Shown here in pieces: positions 17,615 through 26,345 of a DNA stretch of 28,060 bases (position 1 is its first letter; the number at the start of each line of letters is the position of its first letter). Position numbers and translations under genes: made by a program. The notes beneath the pieces were generated by a model, which did not search any database, had not been told where the DNA came from, and saw nothing but the letters and a program-made list of their open reading frames with translations. The stretch covers positions 1,896,034 to 1,924,093 of the forward strand of contig BFEA01000009.1 in NCBI GenBank assembly GCA_003427395.1, in the 5' to 3' direction. The DNA comes from Chara braunii. Lineage: Eukaryota > Streptophyta > Charophyceae > Charales > Characeae.

Positions 17615-18401
17615 TGACACTCAAGTGTCAGACTCGAAGTATCGTGAAGGTTTGCTCCTTCACGATATTGCACGGTTGAAGGAATAGTCGTGTGGCCGCC
17701 GCGGTACCTCCGACCCTTAGGCTGGGTGTTTCGGCAGGCAGAGCAAATAGGCTCTGCACGGGGGGAGATCCCTTCCATGCAGAGTTTAGGGCCTAGGATG
17801 TTCTGGACAAGGACCTCGAATCCAGGCCCAGGACCAACGTCCGACTAAAAAATCTTTAAGAAGCATCCAAACAAATAGAGGGTTTTTTCTTCCCTCTCTT
17901 TGTCTTAAGCGTGGGCCCTCTCAGGCCACGCGAACATCCAACATAGGTTCATACATATATAAGTATGTAAGGGGGAATAAGTATGTGACGATCACTTCTC
18001 ACAATCACAGTGGGACTCCTCACAGCCATATGTATATGTGTGATTGCAGACAGTCAAACCCAAGATCCGAACCACAGAACATACCTGCAATCACATCAAA
18101 GAGTCAACAAAATCCACGCACTACACGGAGTCAACTCCAACGAGTCTCTATATTCACACCCCTCGCTTTAGCTATGCAAGCCCCAACCCTTGTCCGACCA
18201 ACCTTAATTAAATACTCAGTACCTTTGTTAAATGGCCATTCAATAAAAGTCTGGGTGAAAACCTTAATAAAACAACAAAAATCACCAGGGCTAAAGCATT
18301 TTAGGCTGAGTATTGAGGGTGAACTGGAGTTTGAGTCGTAGACCGACGAATCGGCAACCGACCTGTTATCATTGATAACAAAAGGTGATCCTTGTAGGAT
18401 C
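17615..18401. repeat. Cluster of perfect short hairpins
   Basis: Inverted pairs: TGACACT/AGTGTCA (17615-17630), TATCGTGAAGG/CCTTCACGATA (17640-17667, 11 bp), GCAGAGC/GCTCTGC (17738-17757), AGAGGG/CCCTCT (17877-17897), GCGTGGGCC/GGCCACGC with a bulge (17909-17931), CATAC/GTATG (17950-17967), CAATCACA/TGTGATTG (18002-18046), TGTTATCA-T-TGATAACA (18364-18380) and GATCCT/AGGATC (18387-18401). Loops are mostly 2-9 bases. No coding function is recognised. A 118-codon plus frame at 17985-18341 has no motif and is not called. Confidence 0.65.
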
Positions 18402-18659
18402 AAGCTGAATCTAGTCCTGATTTCAAATCAAACGTCCAGAGGGACCTGTAACACAAGACAGGCCAATCCCAAGCTAAATCTATGAGTCCAAATCACAATA
18501 TCATGCTTTCATCAAGAATCATTCTACTTAAGAAATCCTGAGTCTACCCCTAAGTCAGCGACTAATGAAGAGGTAGATCTTGGTAGAATCTCGTCTAAGC
18601 AAAGTGGATTGTCGGCATTGCCACCTCTCAAAATAGAATCTAACTCCTCTTAAACTAAG
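18402..18659. other. Gene-free spacer
   Basis: No ORF, repeat or RNA signal recognised between the hairpin cluster and the GGCAG array. Confidence 0.35.
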
Positions 18660-19260
18660 AAAATTTCGGCAGCGCTTCTCGTAGGGAAAGCGCCTTTCCA
18701 GAATTTATAATAGCTTAAATATAAATACCATACAAACTCTAAATTTGGAAAGTCAAAATTTGTATAACTCCCTGAATTAGTAAATATTTGGGCAGCACTT
18801 CCTTTAGAAAGGTAGACTTCTTCGATTTATACTAAGTGAGATATCAACTCCGAAACAATGTCTAAGTTCAGCTAAGACAAAATTTTTCTTCGATTTATAC
18901 TAAGTGAGATATCAACTCCGAAACAATGTCTGAGTTCAGCTAAGACAAAATTTAATTAACTTCTTAGATTTGTGAAAATTCGGCAGCGCTTCCCGTAGAG
19001 AAAGTGCTATTTTAAGATTTATACAAAGCTAAGTTCATAATCTAAAATGAGTTTGACCTCTCAAGGTCCAATTTTGTCTAACTCTCTGAATTAGCAAAAA
19101 TTTGGGCAGGACTCTCTTTAGAAAAAAAGACTCTCCAGATTTTTACTAAGTCATAACCGTCAGACAAGTTGAACTTTGAAAGACAAAATCTGACTAACTC
19201 CTTGGTTTTGTACAAGTTTCGGCAGCGCTTCCCGTAGAGAAAGTGGATTACCAAAATTTA
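18660..19260. repeat. About 120-bp tandem array with GGCAG-hairpin motif, five units
   Basis: Units start near 18664, 18787, 18978, 19099 and 19217 with TT(C/G)GGCAG followed by a small hairpin such as GCGCTT...AAGCGC (18672-18693) or GCGCTT...AAGTGC (18986-19007), then an AT-rich stretch ending in (A)AACTCCCTGAATTAG-like sequence. Unit 2 is expanded by an internal 68-bp duplication (18821-18956). Odd and even units alternate between TTCGGCAGCGCTTC and TTGGGCAGCACTTC forms, suggesting a roughly 240-bp higher-order dimer. A related GGGCAG-hairpin lies at 23951-23973 near the insertion end. Confidence 0.75.
18821..18956. repeat. 68-bp tandem duplication
   Basis: TTCGATTTATACTAAGTGAG starts at 18821 and again at 18889. 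The two 68-bp units differ by about one base (CTAAG versus CTGAG), so this is a recent event inside an older array. Confidence 0.9.
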
Positions 19261-19450
19261 TGCAAGACCAAGTATAATAAATGATCCTAGAAAATGCAGA
19301 AATCGACCTAAGTAAAAATAAACTTAGCCTAGAAAATGCAGGAATTGAAACTAACTCCTTTGGCTCTAGCATGTGGCGAGCAACTGAAGTAACCATCTAT
19401 CAAACTGAAACTTGGATTAAGCAGTAGTCGCACTCAGTCACATGCAGGCC

Positions 19451-19972
19451 AAACCACAAAGGTAAGTACTCTCACCAACCCCATGTTATTTCACATAAGA
19501 TAGTTCATGAATCCTCATATAATTCAGCCCTTATACACAATCTTACATATGGCACAACTGCTAGACCATTCGGCTTGGAAACAATGTCCAACGTGCCTTA
19601 AGATATACACGAGCAGGTTGCACTACTACTCTCTTCTTTGGGCATTTGACTAGACCATTCTGCTTGGAAACAATGCCTAGCCGCCCTGAACTATTTAATT
19701 TCCAAAATTTAAACCACAAAGGTAAGTACTCTCACCAACCCCAAGTTATTTCACATAAGATAGTTCATGAATCCTCATATAATTCAGCCCTTATACCCAA
19801 TCTTACATATGGCAGAACTAGTAGACCATTCAGCTTGGAAACAATGTCCAACGTGCCTTAAGATATACTCGAACAGGTTGCACTACTACTACTCTCTTCT
19901 TTGGGCATTTGACTAGAACATTCGGCTTGAAAACAATGCCTAACCACCTTGAACTGTTTAATATCCAAAATT
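19451..19972. repeat. 260-bp tandem duplication carrying two stem-loops each
   Basis: AAACCACAAAGGTAAGTACT begins at 19451 and at 19711. The two units are nearly identical over about 260 bp, with scattered substitutions and one extra ACT. Each holds two stem-loops of the family at 19561-20436. Confidence 0.9.
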
Positions 19973-20436
19973 CAATAACTTTCTGACTTTGTTCTCAAAA
20001 GAAAATGCAAATATGGGCAGGGGACTGAACCATTTGGCTTGGAAACAATGTTCAGCTTCCCAGTACTACTTTCAATTATACTTTGTAATTTCTCTTCTCT
20101 TCTTAGTGATATGGCTTAGCGCTGGACCATTCGGCTTGGAAACAATGTCCAGTTGCCAGTTCACATGCAAATAGAAGTAAAATACTTTCTTTTATACTTA
20201 GGTTGTACTTATGTGCGTGGTTTTAAGGCTAAACCATTCAGCTTAGAAACAATGCTCAACCTTAGACAAAAAATCCTCCCTTAAAATGAAATAAACATTA
20301 AACCCTTCACATCAGGCAAACCCTCAGAAAATAAACATAACAACCAGGCCATTCAACTTAGAAACAGTGCCTGGCCCTTCAAAAAACAGCCAAATAAACA
20401 CAGCCCTGGGCCATTCAGCTTAGAAACAATGCCCAG
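19561..20436. repeat. Nine-copy conserved stem-loop family
   Basis: Copies of 31 bases lie at 19561, 19650, 19821, 19913, 20025, 20122, 20229, 20344 and 20406. The plan is a 5-base arm, one unpaired base (C in eight copies), CATT, a 12-base loop close to CGGCTTGGAAAC, AATG (once AGTG), and the other 5-base arm. In four copies the outer arms pair fully with different bases: CTGAA/TTCAG, CTGGA/TCCAG, CCAGG/CCTGG and CTGGG/CCCAG. Other copies pair partly. Sequence between copies is mostly unrelated, so the hairpin itself is the conserved unit. Function is unknown. It could act as RNA or as extruded DNA, on either strand. Confidence 0.85.
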
Positions 20437-20908
20437 TCTTTGGTTGACCCAGTCAAACGCATGCAGTCTACCTTCCTCCCACCTTCCCCCAGTTCATCCC
20501 TTAGTCTGCTTTCAATCAAAATAAAGTTGAAACTTAGTCTTCACTCTCATACATTCCTTCCATTTAGTCTGAATAATTCCTGAAAGAAAAGCAAAGTCAT
20601 AGGGGCAATCTCATGCATACATCAGACAAACTAAAAGGAGATAGGCAAACAGGGGTATACCTGTCAGTTCCTGCCTCCAGAACCTCGCCTAGGTTCCGGC
20701 ATAGCTCCCGCAATCGGTGGGTGGACTCCCCACAGAGTCTTGTTGCGGTCCTACGGGTTGCAATCCCGCCTGCCACCTTCCTCTCAGAACCAATAGACTA
20801 GACTTAGAGTTAGAAGGGCAGAAGAAGATAAGTTTGAGTCTCTTAGATCCAGGAGAGGTGCGCTCAGACTCGCGAGAGAGGGCCTCAAAATCTTGACTCG
20901 CCTGAGGG
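20437..20908 (-). other. Leader-like stretch with a possible intron
   Basis: No coding region. On the minus strand, downstream of the PBS-like site, CTGACAG|GTATACC at about 20661 and a pyrimidine-rich TTTGCTTTTCTTTCAG ending near 20583 form a plausible 80-base GT-AG intron. Short hairpins such as GACTC/GAGTC (about 20727-20742) occur. Splicing is inference only. Confidence 0.3.
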
Positions 20909-20933
20909 CCCCGCAATGGTGACCAAAATTGCA
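20909..20933 (-). other. LTR-end/PBS-like site, tRNA-Asp type (tentative)
   Basis: The minus strand reads GCTGCA, a short ATTT spacer, then TGGTCACCATTGCGGGG. TGCA plus spacer plus TGG is the same arrangement as the alpha PBS. The site resembles TGGCGCCGTTGCCGGGG, the tRNA-Asp-type PBS common in plant gypsy elements, but with several differences. No matching second LTR was found. Confidence 0.35.
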
Positions 20934-23434
20934 GCAGCTTGGTCAAACGAAGTCAAACGGTTGAGTCCAACTCTCTGACGACTCCCCAAGTTGCAGCAAT
21001 AACCTTCTTCGCAACCGCTCCTCCTTTTTATCTGAGCAGCGGCCAAACACAACGCTAAGCACCCAAAGAAAAACCCAATGTGCACAGTAGAATGGTGTAG
21101 GGAGACTGCGTGCACAACAGCCGCTTCTGCAGCAAGACACAGCGCGCTCAGCAGCACAGTGCTGCTCAACAATCACAACAATCCGTAGCAAGTACAGCAG
21201 CTGCTGCAGTAGAAGCAACCTGCGGCTTCACACAACAGCAGAGCAACACCGGATAGAGCAGCAGCAATGCATAGTGTCAACAACAATGCTCAATCAACAG
21301 TGGCACGTCAACTTCTTGATGACGGTGCCCAGCCGCCTACAACAGCCCATGCACAATCAAGTGACCCAACAACCAGTGCTCAACAACTGTAGCAGTCTGT
21401 GCATTGCCAGCCGGCAGCAGTCTCTCCTGCCGTGTCGGCTGTTGGGATCGGCATCTCACCGGTCAGCAGTTGAGTAACACATCATCCCGTAGGTGAGCTA
21501 CTCCCTCGTTGCCTGCCTGTAACCTGTACGTTCAGTGGGACAGACGCTGCCGTGCCAATAGTTAAGTCTTCCTGCCTGTAACCTGTACGTTGAGTGGGAC
21601 AGACGCTGCCGTGCCAATAGTTAAGTCTTCAATCCCCCAAAATTTGCTCCCTTACTGCTCCATACACACGGGGGGCGGCATACGGCTAATAGTGAGTCCA
21701 CATACTTGCTTGACTCACCCTGCACCCCGACTCTCAGGTAGGTGTCCGTACTCCCCTCACCCTCTCCTTGTCTCTCTCTCCTCCTCTTCGACTTACCTCT
21801 TTGCTCTCGTGGACCTTCTCCACTGAATGCACCTGGTCAAGAACTCACCTTGGTGCATCCCCTCCTTCTCTATTTCCTACCCTCGCTCATTCTCTCCACC
21901 ACCTCGTAGGTAAGCACCTCCCCCCACCACTGTTACTTCGGGCACCTCTTCTGCTTGGAACGAACAAACACGCCAACCACCTGTCAGTATCCGTTTGCGC
22001 TCACGCTGGCTCCGCCATACTAGTAAACAAGCTCGTATAAATCCTCCGCCAGATCGCGGACATAAACAACGCTGTCCAGCCACATGCGCAGGGAGTTAGA
22101 GAGGAGCTATTTCCATTGATAGGTCGTGCGGCGCATCGGCTCACAGGTAAGTCTTCAACACGCGCTCGGCCCTCCCGCTACTTCCACCGAGCAAAATCGA
22201 ATGTATCTACCGCTGAAAGGAAGAGAGATACGTTGCCCTGTAACAACGCTTCTCCCTGCGCGCAGCTAGCAACCCCTGTAGCACAAAATCAACTATGCCT
22301 CCGCCAAATCCGACCGCGCCATTGGGTTCGCAGCACCTCCAAACCTCAGCTTCAACTCCTCCCTCACCAAATTCCGCTCAGAGATGAGCGAGATACATCT
22401 TCTCCCATCCTTTTTTTCTCCGTTTCTGCCATATCCCATGCACGACTTTCTCTATTTAGCTCCTATAATACTTCTAATTAGAACTGATCTCAGATTTGGA
22501 TTCGCCCATCCAAGAAACCCCCAGTTTGCATCTTCACTCTCTCGATTTCATGGAGAATCGAGTGAGGTAACTCCTTTTCTCTTTTTGTCATCATTGACTC
22601 CCGCCATCTCTCCGCGCACTTATTTTCTCTCCTACCTTTTCTTCTACTAACTTTCACCCAAACCTGACTCCATAATCGCATTTGCAGGCCCAAAAGAACT
22701 CCATAACCGTCCTTTACTCGTTTAATCACGTAAAGGATGGAACGAACCACCTATTTGCGACTGCGCCCGGCTCGTCTTTTCGCCATCTCTCCTTTCAAAC
22801 GTACTTGGCACAACCCCCCCCCTATGTTCGTTCCTCCTCGCCTTCCTTCCTTCGTCAAGGTCTCCCTTTGCCTTCAGTCCACTCCTTCTCCGATTAGCGC
22901 CTCCCAATTTGCTCAGAGTCCAATCGTAGTGACTCGGCAAGGGGAATACACAAGAAACGACAACAAGAGCAGACGGGCTGATCGACCCTCCGTATATTCG
23001 AATGTCCTGAAGGACTCCCACCACGGTAGTGTCCCACGGCCCTGGGGAGCTTGAGCGGCCCCAGGCATTTCAAAGTATTCAGCCTCACTTCTCAAGCCCC
23101 ACTATTTGGGACCGAACGCGGATCTACATTCCATCTGTTCATGGGTGTATCCATTGAGCTAAGCCTGTTGGGTCAACAGCCAGTCTTGGACCCGACCCTG
23201 GGCCCGATTTCAAACAAGACTAAATAAGAGTAAAAGAAAAATAACGAAAGCAAGAAAAGTTCAAACTAAGGGAGGAAGTGATCGGGAGGAAAGGAGGGAC
23301 CCACCGATATTCCCTCGACCCTTCCAGCACGACCCGCAATCGGGCTCCCCAACAAAAACCAAGGGGGATAGTCTCGTTGGACCCTCAACCCCTTAGCCTC
23401 TCCATAAGACGCTCCCTCGCTCGTAAGCTGCCGC
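20934..23434. other. Long non-coding stretch of the insertion
   Basis: No supported gene. 21120-21440 is rich in CAG/CTG trinucleotides (for example CAGCAGCTGC). Donor-like (C)AGGT(A/G)AG sites recur at about 21491, 21736, 21907, 22145 and 22565, each followed by pyrimidine-rich DNA. They may be leader splice sites or chance. Open frames here are short and proline/serine-rich, typical of translated low-complexity sequence. Confidence 0.4.
21512..21629. repeat. 59-bp tandem duplication
   Basis: CCTGCCTGTAACCTGTACGT starts at 21512 and 21571. The two 59-bp units differ at one base (TTCAG versus TTGAG). Confidence 0.92.
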
Positions 23435-23503
23435 CCGCTGGCCTCGATCCCCGCACCTCCGTCTTGACAATCCAATGCCATAACCCACAGGGCTAAGCCC
23501 AAG
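23435..23503 (-). repeat. tRNA-derived (SINE-like) pol III promoter region
   Basis: The minus strand reads GGGCTTAGCCCTGTGGGTTA (A-box-like TAGCCCTGTGGG against TRGCNNAGYNGG), then GCATTGGATTGTCAAGACGG, then GTGCGGGGATCGAGGCC (B-box-like). Order and spacing match a tRNA with a GTC in the anticodon position, but arms do not all pair, so it is not a working tRNA. It could head a tRNA-derived SINE running to about 23275. No poly(A) tail or target duplication was recognised. Confidence 0.5.
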
Positions 23504-23757
23504 CTTGAAGCCACCAGGCGCGAAATCTCATATAAATTGGTGCAGCGTAACACTCAGGGCCAAGAAAATGCCCCGGGCCACTTCTCCATGTGCAGCCAAG
23601 CGCGCAGCCGCTAAATGTCCGCGCCGGCTTGTTCGTACTACACCATGGCCGTCGTGCGCGCCGTTTTGCACGCCCAACCTACCCCTAGTTGAACGTGCTG
23701 AATAGGAAGATAAAACTCTTAATATTCCTACCTTAAATCAACAAATAAGAACCAAGC

Positions 23758-23973
23758 AGGCCGACTATGTCGGCCTTACGAACAATAAACAAAAAAAACA
23801 AAACTCACACGCGCGCCTTAAACTGCGCGCCCACACACTCTCTACTCTAGTCAATCATCTAGTCAACGTAACTTACAGACACAGCCGTGCGTCACGCGGG
23901 GTACTTAACTCTTTAAACCAAAACTATTTCTTGTAGTTTGTAAAAACCTGGGCAGATACCCTTGTAAGGGTAT
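23758..23973. repeat. Three perfect hairpins near the insertion end
   Basis: AGGCCGAC/GTCGGCCT (23758-23776, 3-base loop), GCGCGC/GCGCGC (23811-23830) and ATACCCTT-GT-AAGGGTAT (23956-23973). The last follows GGGCAG, as in the 120-bp array, and lies 13 bases from the inverted end CGACAAC. Confidence 0.7.
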
Positions 23974-23986
23974 TCGCACCGACAAC

Positions 23987-24470
23987 GCTAGGCTGAATAG
24001 CTGCACCAGCAGTGTTAGTATGTTAGTAGAGATAGCCGGTGGGAGACAGCAGTGAGTAGTATTCGGAGTAGATCCTCGTGTGATAGGGAGTGTGCATGCA
24101 TGATGAGTGAGGGTAGACCGGGACTATAGACAGAGGGAGAGAGAGAAGAATGCAGACGAGAGAGGGGGAAGTGTGAGCTATGATGACACTTGTTGAGCGT
24201 TGTTGTTGACATTTGGCAGCTGGCGCTAATGAGCGCCAGGCTTGGAACTCATGTTGATCGAAGAAGACTTGTAACTCCGTTCAGCACCCATACACTTTGA
24301 ACTCACGAGGTTCTCTCTCTAAATCTGGATTTGATAATTGAGTAAAGCTTCCTGGTTCTCATTCATTTTCTATTGGGTTTTGTGTGAGACTTCGCAGTCT
24401 GTGAAATCAGTATATATATGCATGTGATCTGATACACTCCAGCAAGTGATGAACAGTCGGGTTCCTTGCG
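23987..24470 (+). mobile_element. LTR alpha, plus copy, 3' part
   Basis: Begins GCTAGGCTGAA, continues after an internal deletion of about 65 bp with AGCTGCACCAGCAGTGTTAG, and aligns in reverse with 5720 down to 5232. It ends CTTGCG (minus copy CTTGCA) three bases before the PBS. It contains a perfect CTGGCGCT/AGCGCCAG hairpin (24220-24239) not kept in the minus copy. Confidence 0.8.
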
Positions 24471-24473
24471 ATT

Positions 24474-24486
24474 TGGTATCGGAGCA
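24474..24486 (+). other. Primer-binding site, initiator tRNA-Met type (plus copy)
   Basis: TGGTATCGGAGCA, identical to the site at 5216-5228 and carrying the same one-base difference from the usual PBS. Confidence 0.75.
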
Positions 24487-24753
24487 GTACTTGTTACTCT
24501 CACTGGACACGCTGGCATGATCAAGGCCGGCTAGAAGGATAAGCTGGCTTGAGTATAGCCGGCGGGAGATGAAGTGAAGAGTTGTTGGATTAGGAAAGAG
24601 GGGGAAGTTTGTTGAAGAGGGGGCTAGTGAGGAGAAGATTTACCTGCGATTGGAGCGATTGGAGCGAACGTGGAGTCTTCATCAAAGGCTACAAAGAAGA
24701 GAAGAACCTCCTGCCCCACTTACCTCGCAAATCTGTGTGTTGTGTATCTCTTG
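24487..24753 (+). other. Alpha leader, plus copy, truncated
   Basis: Matches the leader at 5215-4900 in reverse, with two instead of three 9-bp units. The match ends near GTATCTCTTGCC, where gamma LTR sequence begins. No Gag follows. Confidence 0.75.
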
Positions 24754-24756
24754 CCT

Positions 24757-24942
24757 GTCAGGTCGGGACTTGTATCCAAGTCTTCCACTGCGCTATAAAG
24801 CACCATTTTTGTATGTATCAGGATGTGCACTGCTTGTTGAGATTTCACTAGCACTGCATTGTCCATTCAGTCCTTTTCATCACATTGTGCCGATTGCGGA
24901 TCCTCGGTTATATACGTACATCGCCCAACTGGGCATGTAACA
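24757..24942 (+). mobile_element. LTR fragment, type gamma, copy 1
   Basis: Reverse complement of 27027-27200: shared GTCTTCCACTGCGCTA, ATTTTTGTATGTA-like, TCACATTG, GCGGATCCT and GCCCAACTGGGCATGT. A TATA element (CTATAAAG) is at 24793-24800. The LTR ends ...CA at 24942 and is joined directly to integrase sequence, with no PBS, Gag or RT. Confidence 0.7.
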
Positions 24943-24943
24943 G

Positions 24944-25522
24944 AGACTTTGGTCTACTGAAGTCCATTGTTAGTGACCGGGATAAGCGTTTCACGAGTGA
25001 CTTGCGGAAGGCTGCAGCTTCTGAACAAGGGACCCAATGGCAAATGACCTTCGGGAACCACCCAGAGGCAAACGGACAAGCAGAGTAGATGAACCGTGTT
25101 GTACAACACCTGCTGAGGCACTGTCTCAAGCTTGAATCTGCTGAAACATTGTCAGAGGTGATCCCAATGGGCCTTCCTACGTGATACAGATCCCTGGTCA
25201 CCTTTGCACCTACCGTCTTTCACGCCTTCAAACTTGCACCTTTCGAGGTAACTGACCAGTTTCCCTCTCGACGGTCGACATCATTGTGGATGGGGAAGTC
25301 GACATCGACAGCATTGTGGATCACAAGGAAATGTCGATGCCGCGACCCAGTGGCAGGGGACGACCTCGGAAGCCGAAGTTGCAGTTCCGTGTACGCTTCA
25401 AACGTCACTCGGACCCGAAGGAGGACAGATGGTTTACAAGAGACGAACTGATGCAGACAGCCCCTCAGATTGTCCCTCATTATGAGAAGTCATTACAGAA
25501 AGGAAAGCGCCAGATTGAATGA
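24944..25522 (+). pseudogene. Integrase fragments of a second gypsy lineage
   Basis: First piece (24944-25160): SIVSDRDKRFTSDL (second catalytic Asp) and TFGNHPEANGQAE (Glu), then a TAG followed by MNRVVQHLLRHCL. A deletion removes the linker, and from about 25160 GDPNGPSYVIQIPGHL begins the C-terminal region, which changes frame twice. The last piece (25286-25522) is open: EVDIDSIVDHK, GRGRPRKPKLQFRVRFKRHSD and KEDRWFTRDELMQTAP, a chromodomain-like tail parallel to that of element B but clearly diverged. It is a remnant of an element distinct from alpha/B. Confidence 0.8.
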
Positions 25523-26345
25523 ACTTCTCAGAGGAGTATCGAAGTATGGAGGAGGGAATGCGAGGCCCTAGACCTCGATGAGCCTTATCAGGGCCCTGTT
25601 TCCAGCACGCCAGGCCGCCCTAAGTGAAGGCGGGCCGATTCAGCTACGAGAGGCCCTATTTTTGCCTTTGTCGCAACTGGGGGAAATTCGGGCAGTTATG
25701 CAGTGTCAGTTCATTGGGCGAGCCCAGGCCTTGCCTACCCTTGATCCAAATGAATTGGAGGCAGGCCCTGGACCAGACAAAAGGCAGGAGTTGAAGACTG
25801 GTTGCTGGGCAGTTGGACACAGGTAGCCACCCAAGACCTTGTGGGAGATCCCCTGGGACAGGGCCTTAACCACTTGAGGCCTACTGCCAGCTTCCGGGTT
25901 GAGGCCCAGGCCAGCCAGGCAGTCCACGAGTGGCAGCCACTTTCCATAAAGGGAAGGGCTTAGCTGCTGGCTGGACATTGGGGCACTCGCTGTGCATGGG
26001 CAAACGCTGCTGCGCCAGCTGCTGAAGCGAGTGCCTATGCGCTCACGGGCGAGCAGGGAAGAAGCAGGCAGCCATAGCCGAGCTGGCCTGCACGTTGTTG
26101 CATGGGGCGCATGGTGGTCTTCGNGTGCATGTGGCATCTGTGTGGAGGATCGAGGTTGTGAGTGAAGCGAGGGACATACCGGGTGCTTGATGCGAACGAC
26201 ATTGGTCGAGATGTGCTCGTACTTCGGTAAGTTGTTGACGTCACCAGCGACATTGTAGATAGGCTAGATAGGATCTGCCATTTGTAGTCTGGGCGCTGAG
26301 TGCCAGATAGTGAATTGACATTGGTTCATTGATGATGATGACGAG
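25523..26345. other. Unassigned stretch after integrase remnant
   Basis: No gene is supported. GGCCCT-rich sequence at 25555-25660 and a GCCATAGC octamer at 26071 (reverse of GCTATGGC) could mark a diverged LTR in plus orientation, but no clear homologous copy is present. A single N lies at 26124. Confidence 0.3.

Larger units (their letters stand above)
16886..23986 (-). mobile_element. About 7.1-kb insertion splitting LTR alpha
   Basis: The minus alpha LTR is continuous where the plus copy is interrupted: GAGCTG...GCTAGGCTGAA are adjacent at about 5780-5795 but lie at 16881 and 23987 here. The ends are inverted: GTTGTCG at 16886 and CGACAAC ending at 23986, with CGGTGCG nearby at both. TGTTG...CAACA-like ends suit an LTR-type element, but no matching terminal repeats, no coding domains and no target-site duplication were found. 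Orientation is inferred as minus from the PBS-like site at 20909-20930. 16886-17614 shows no gene or clear repeat. Alternatives are a non-autonomous large retrotransposon derivative or a stack of insertions. Confidence 0.55.

Noticed and set aside
17615-18046. CRISPR-like or Rho-independent terminator reading of the hairpin cluster
   Set aside because: No regular direct repeat with spacers, and the context is eukaryotic; T runs do not follow the stems.
18131-18403. Minus-strand 90-codon frame with a protein-like stretch
   Set aside because: No recognisable domain, and its start overlaps two perfect palindromes; evidence too thin for a gene.
20689-21218. Minus-strand Cys/Leu-rich frames resembling secreted peptides
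   Set aside because: They overlap the PBS-like site and CAG-rich DNA, overlap each other in different frames and show no family motif.
23435-23503. Functional tRNA gene
   Set aside because: A and B boxes are present in order, but the anticodon and acceptor arms do not pair.
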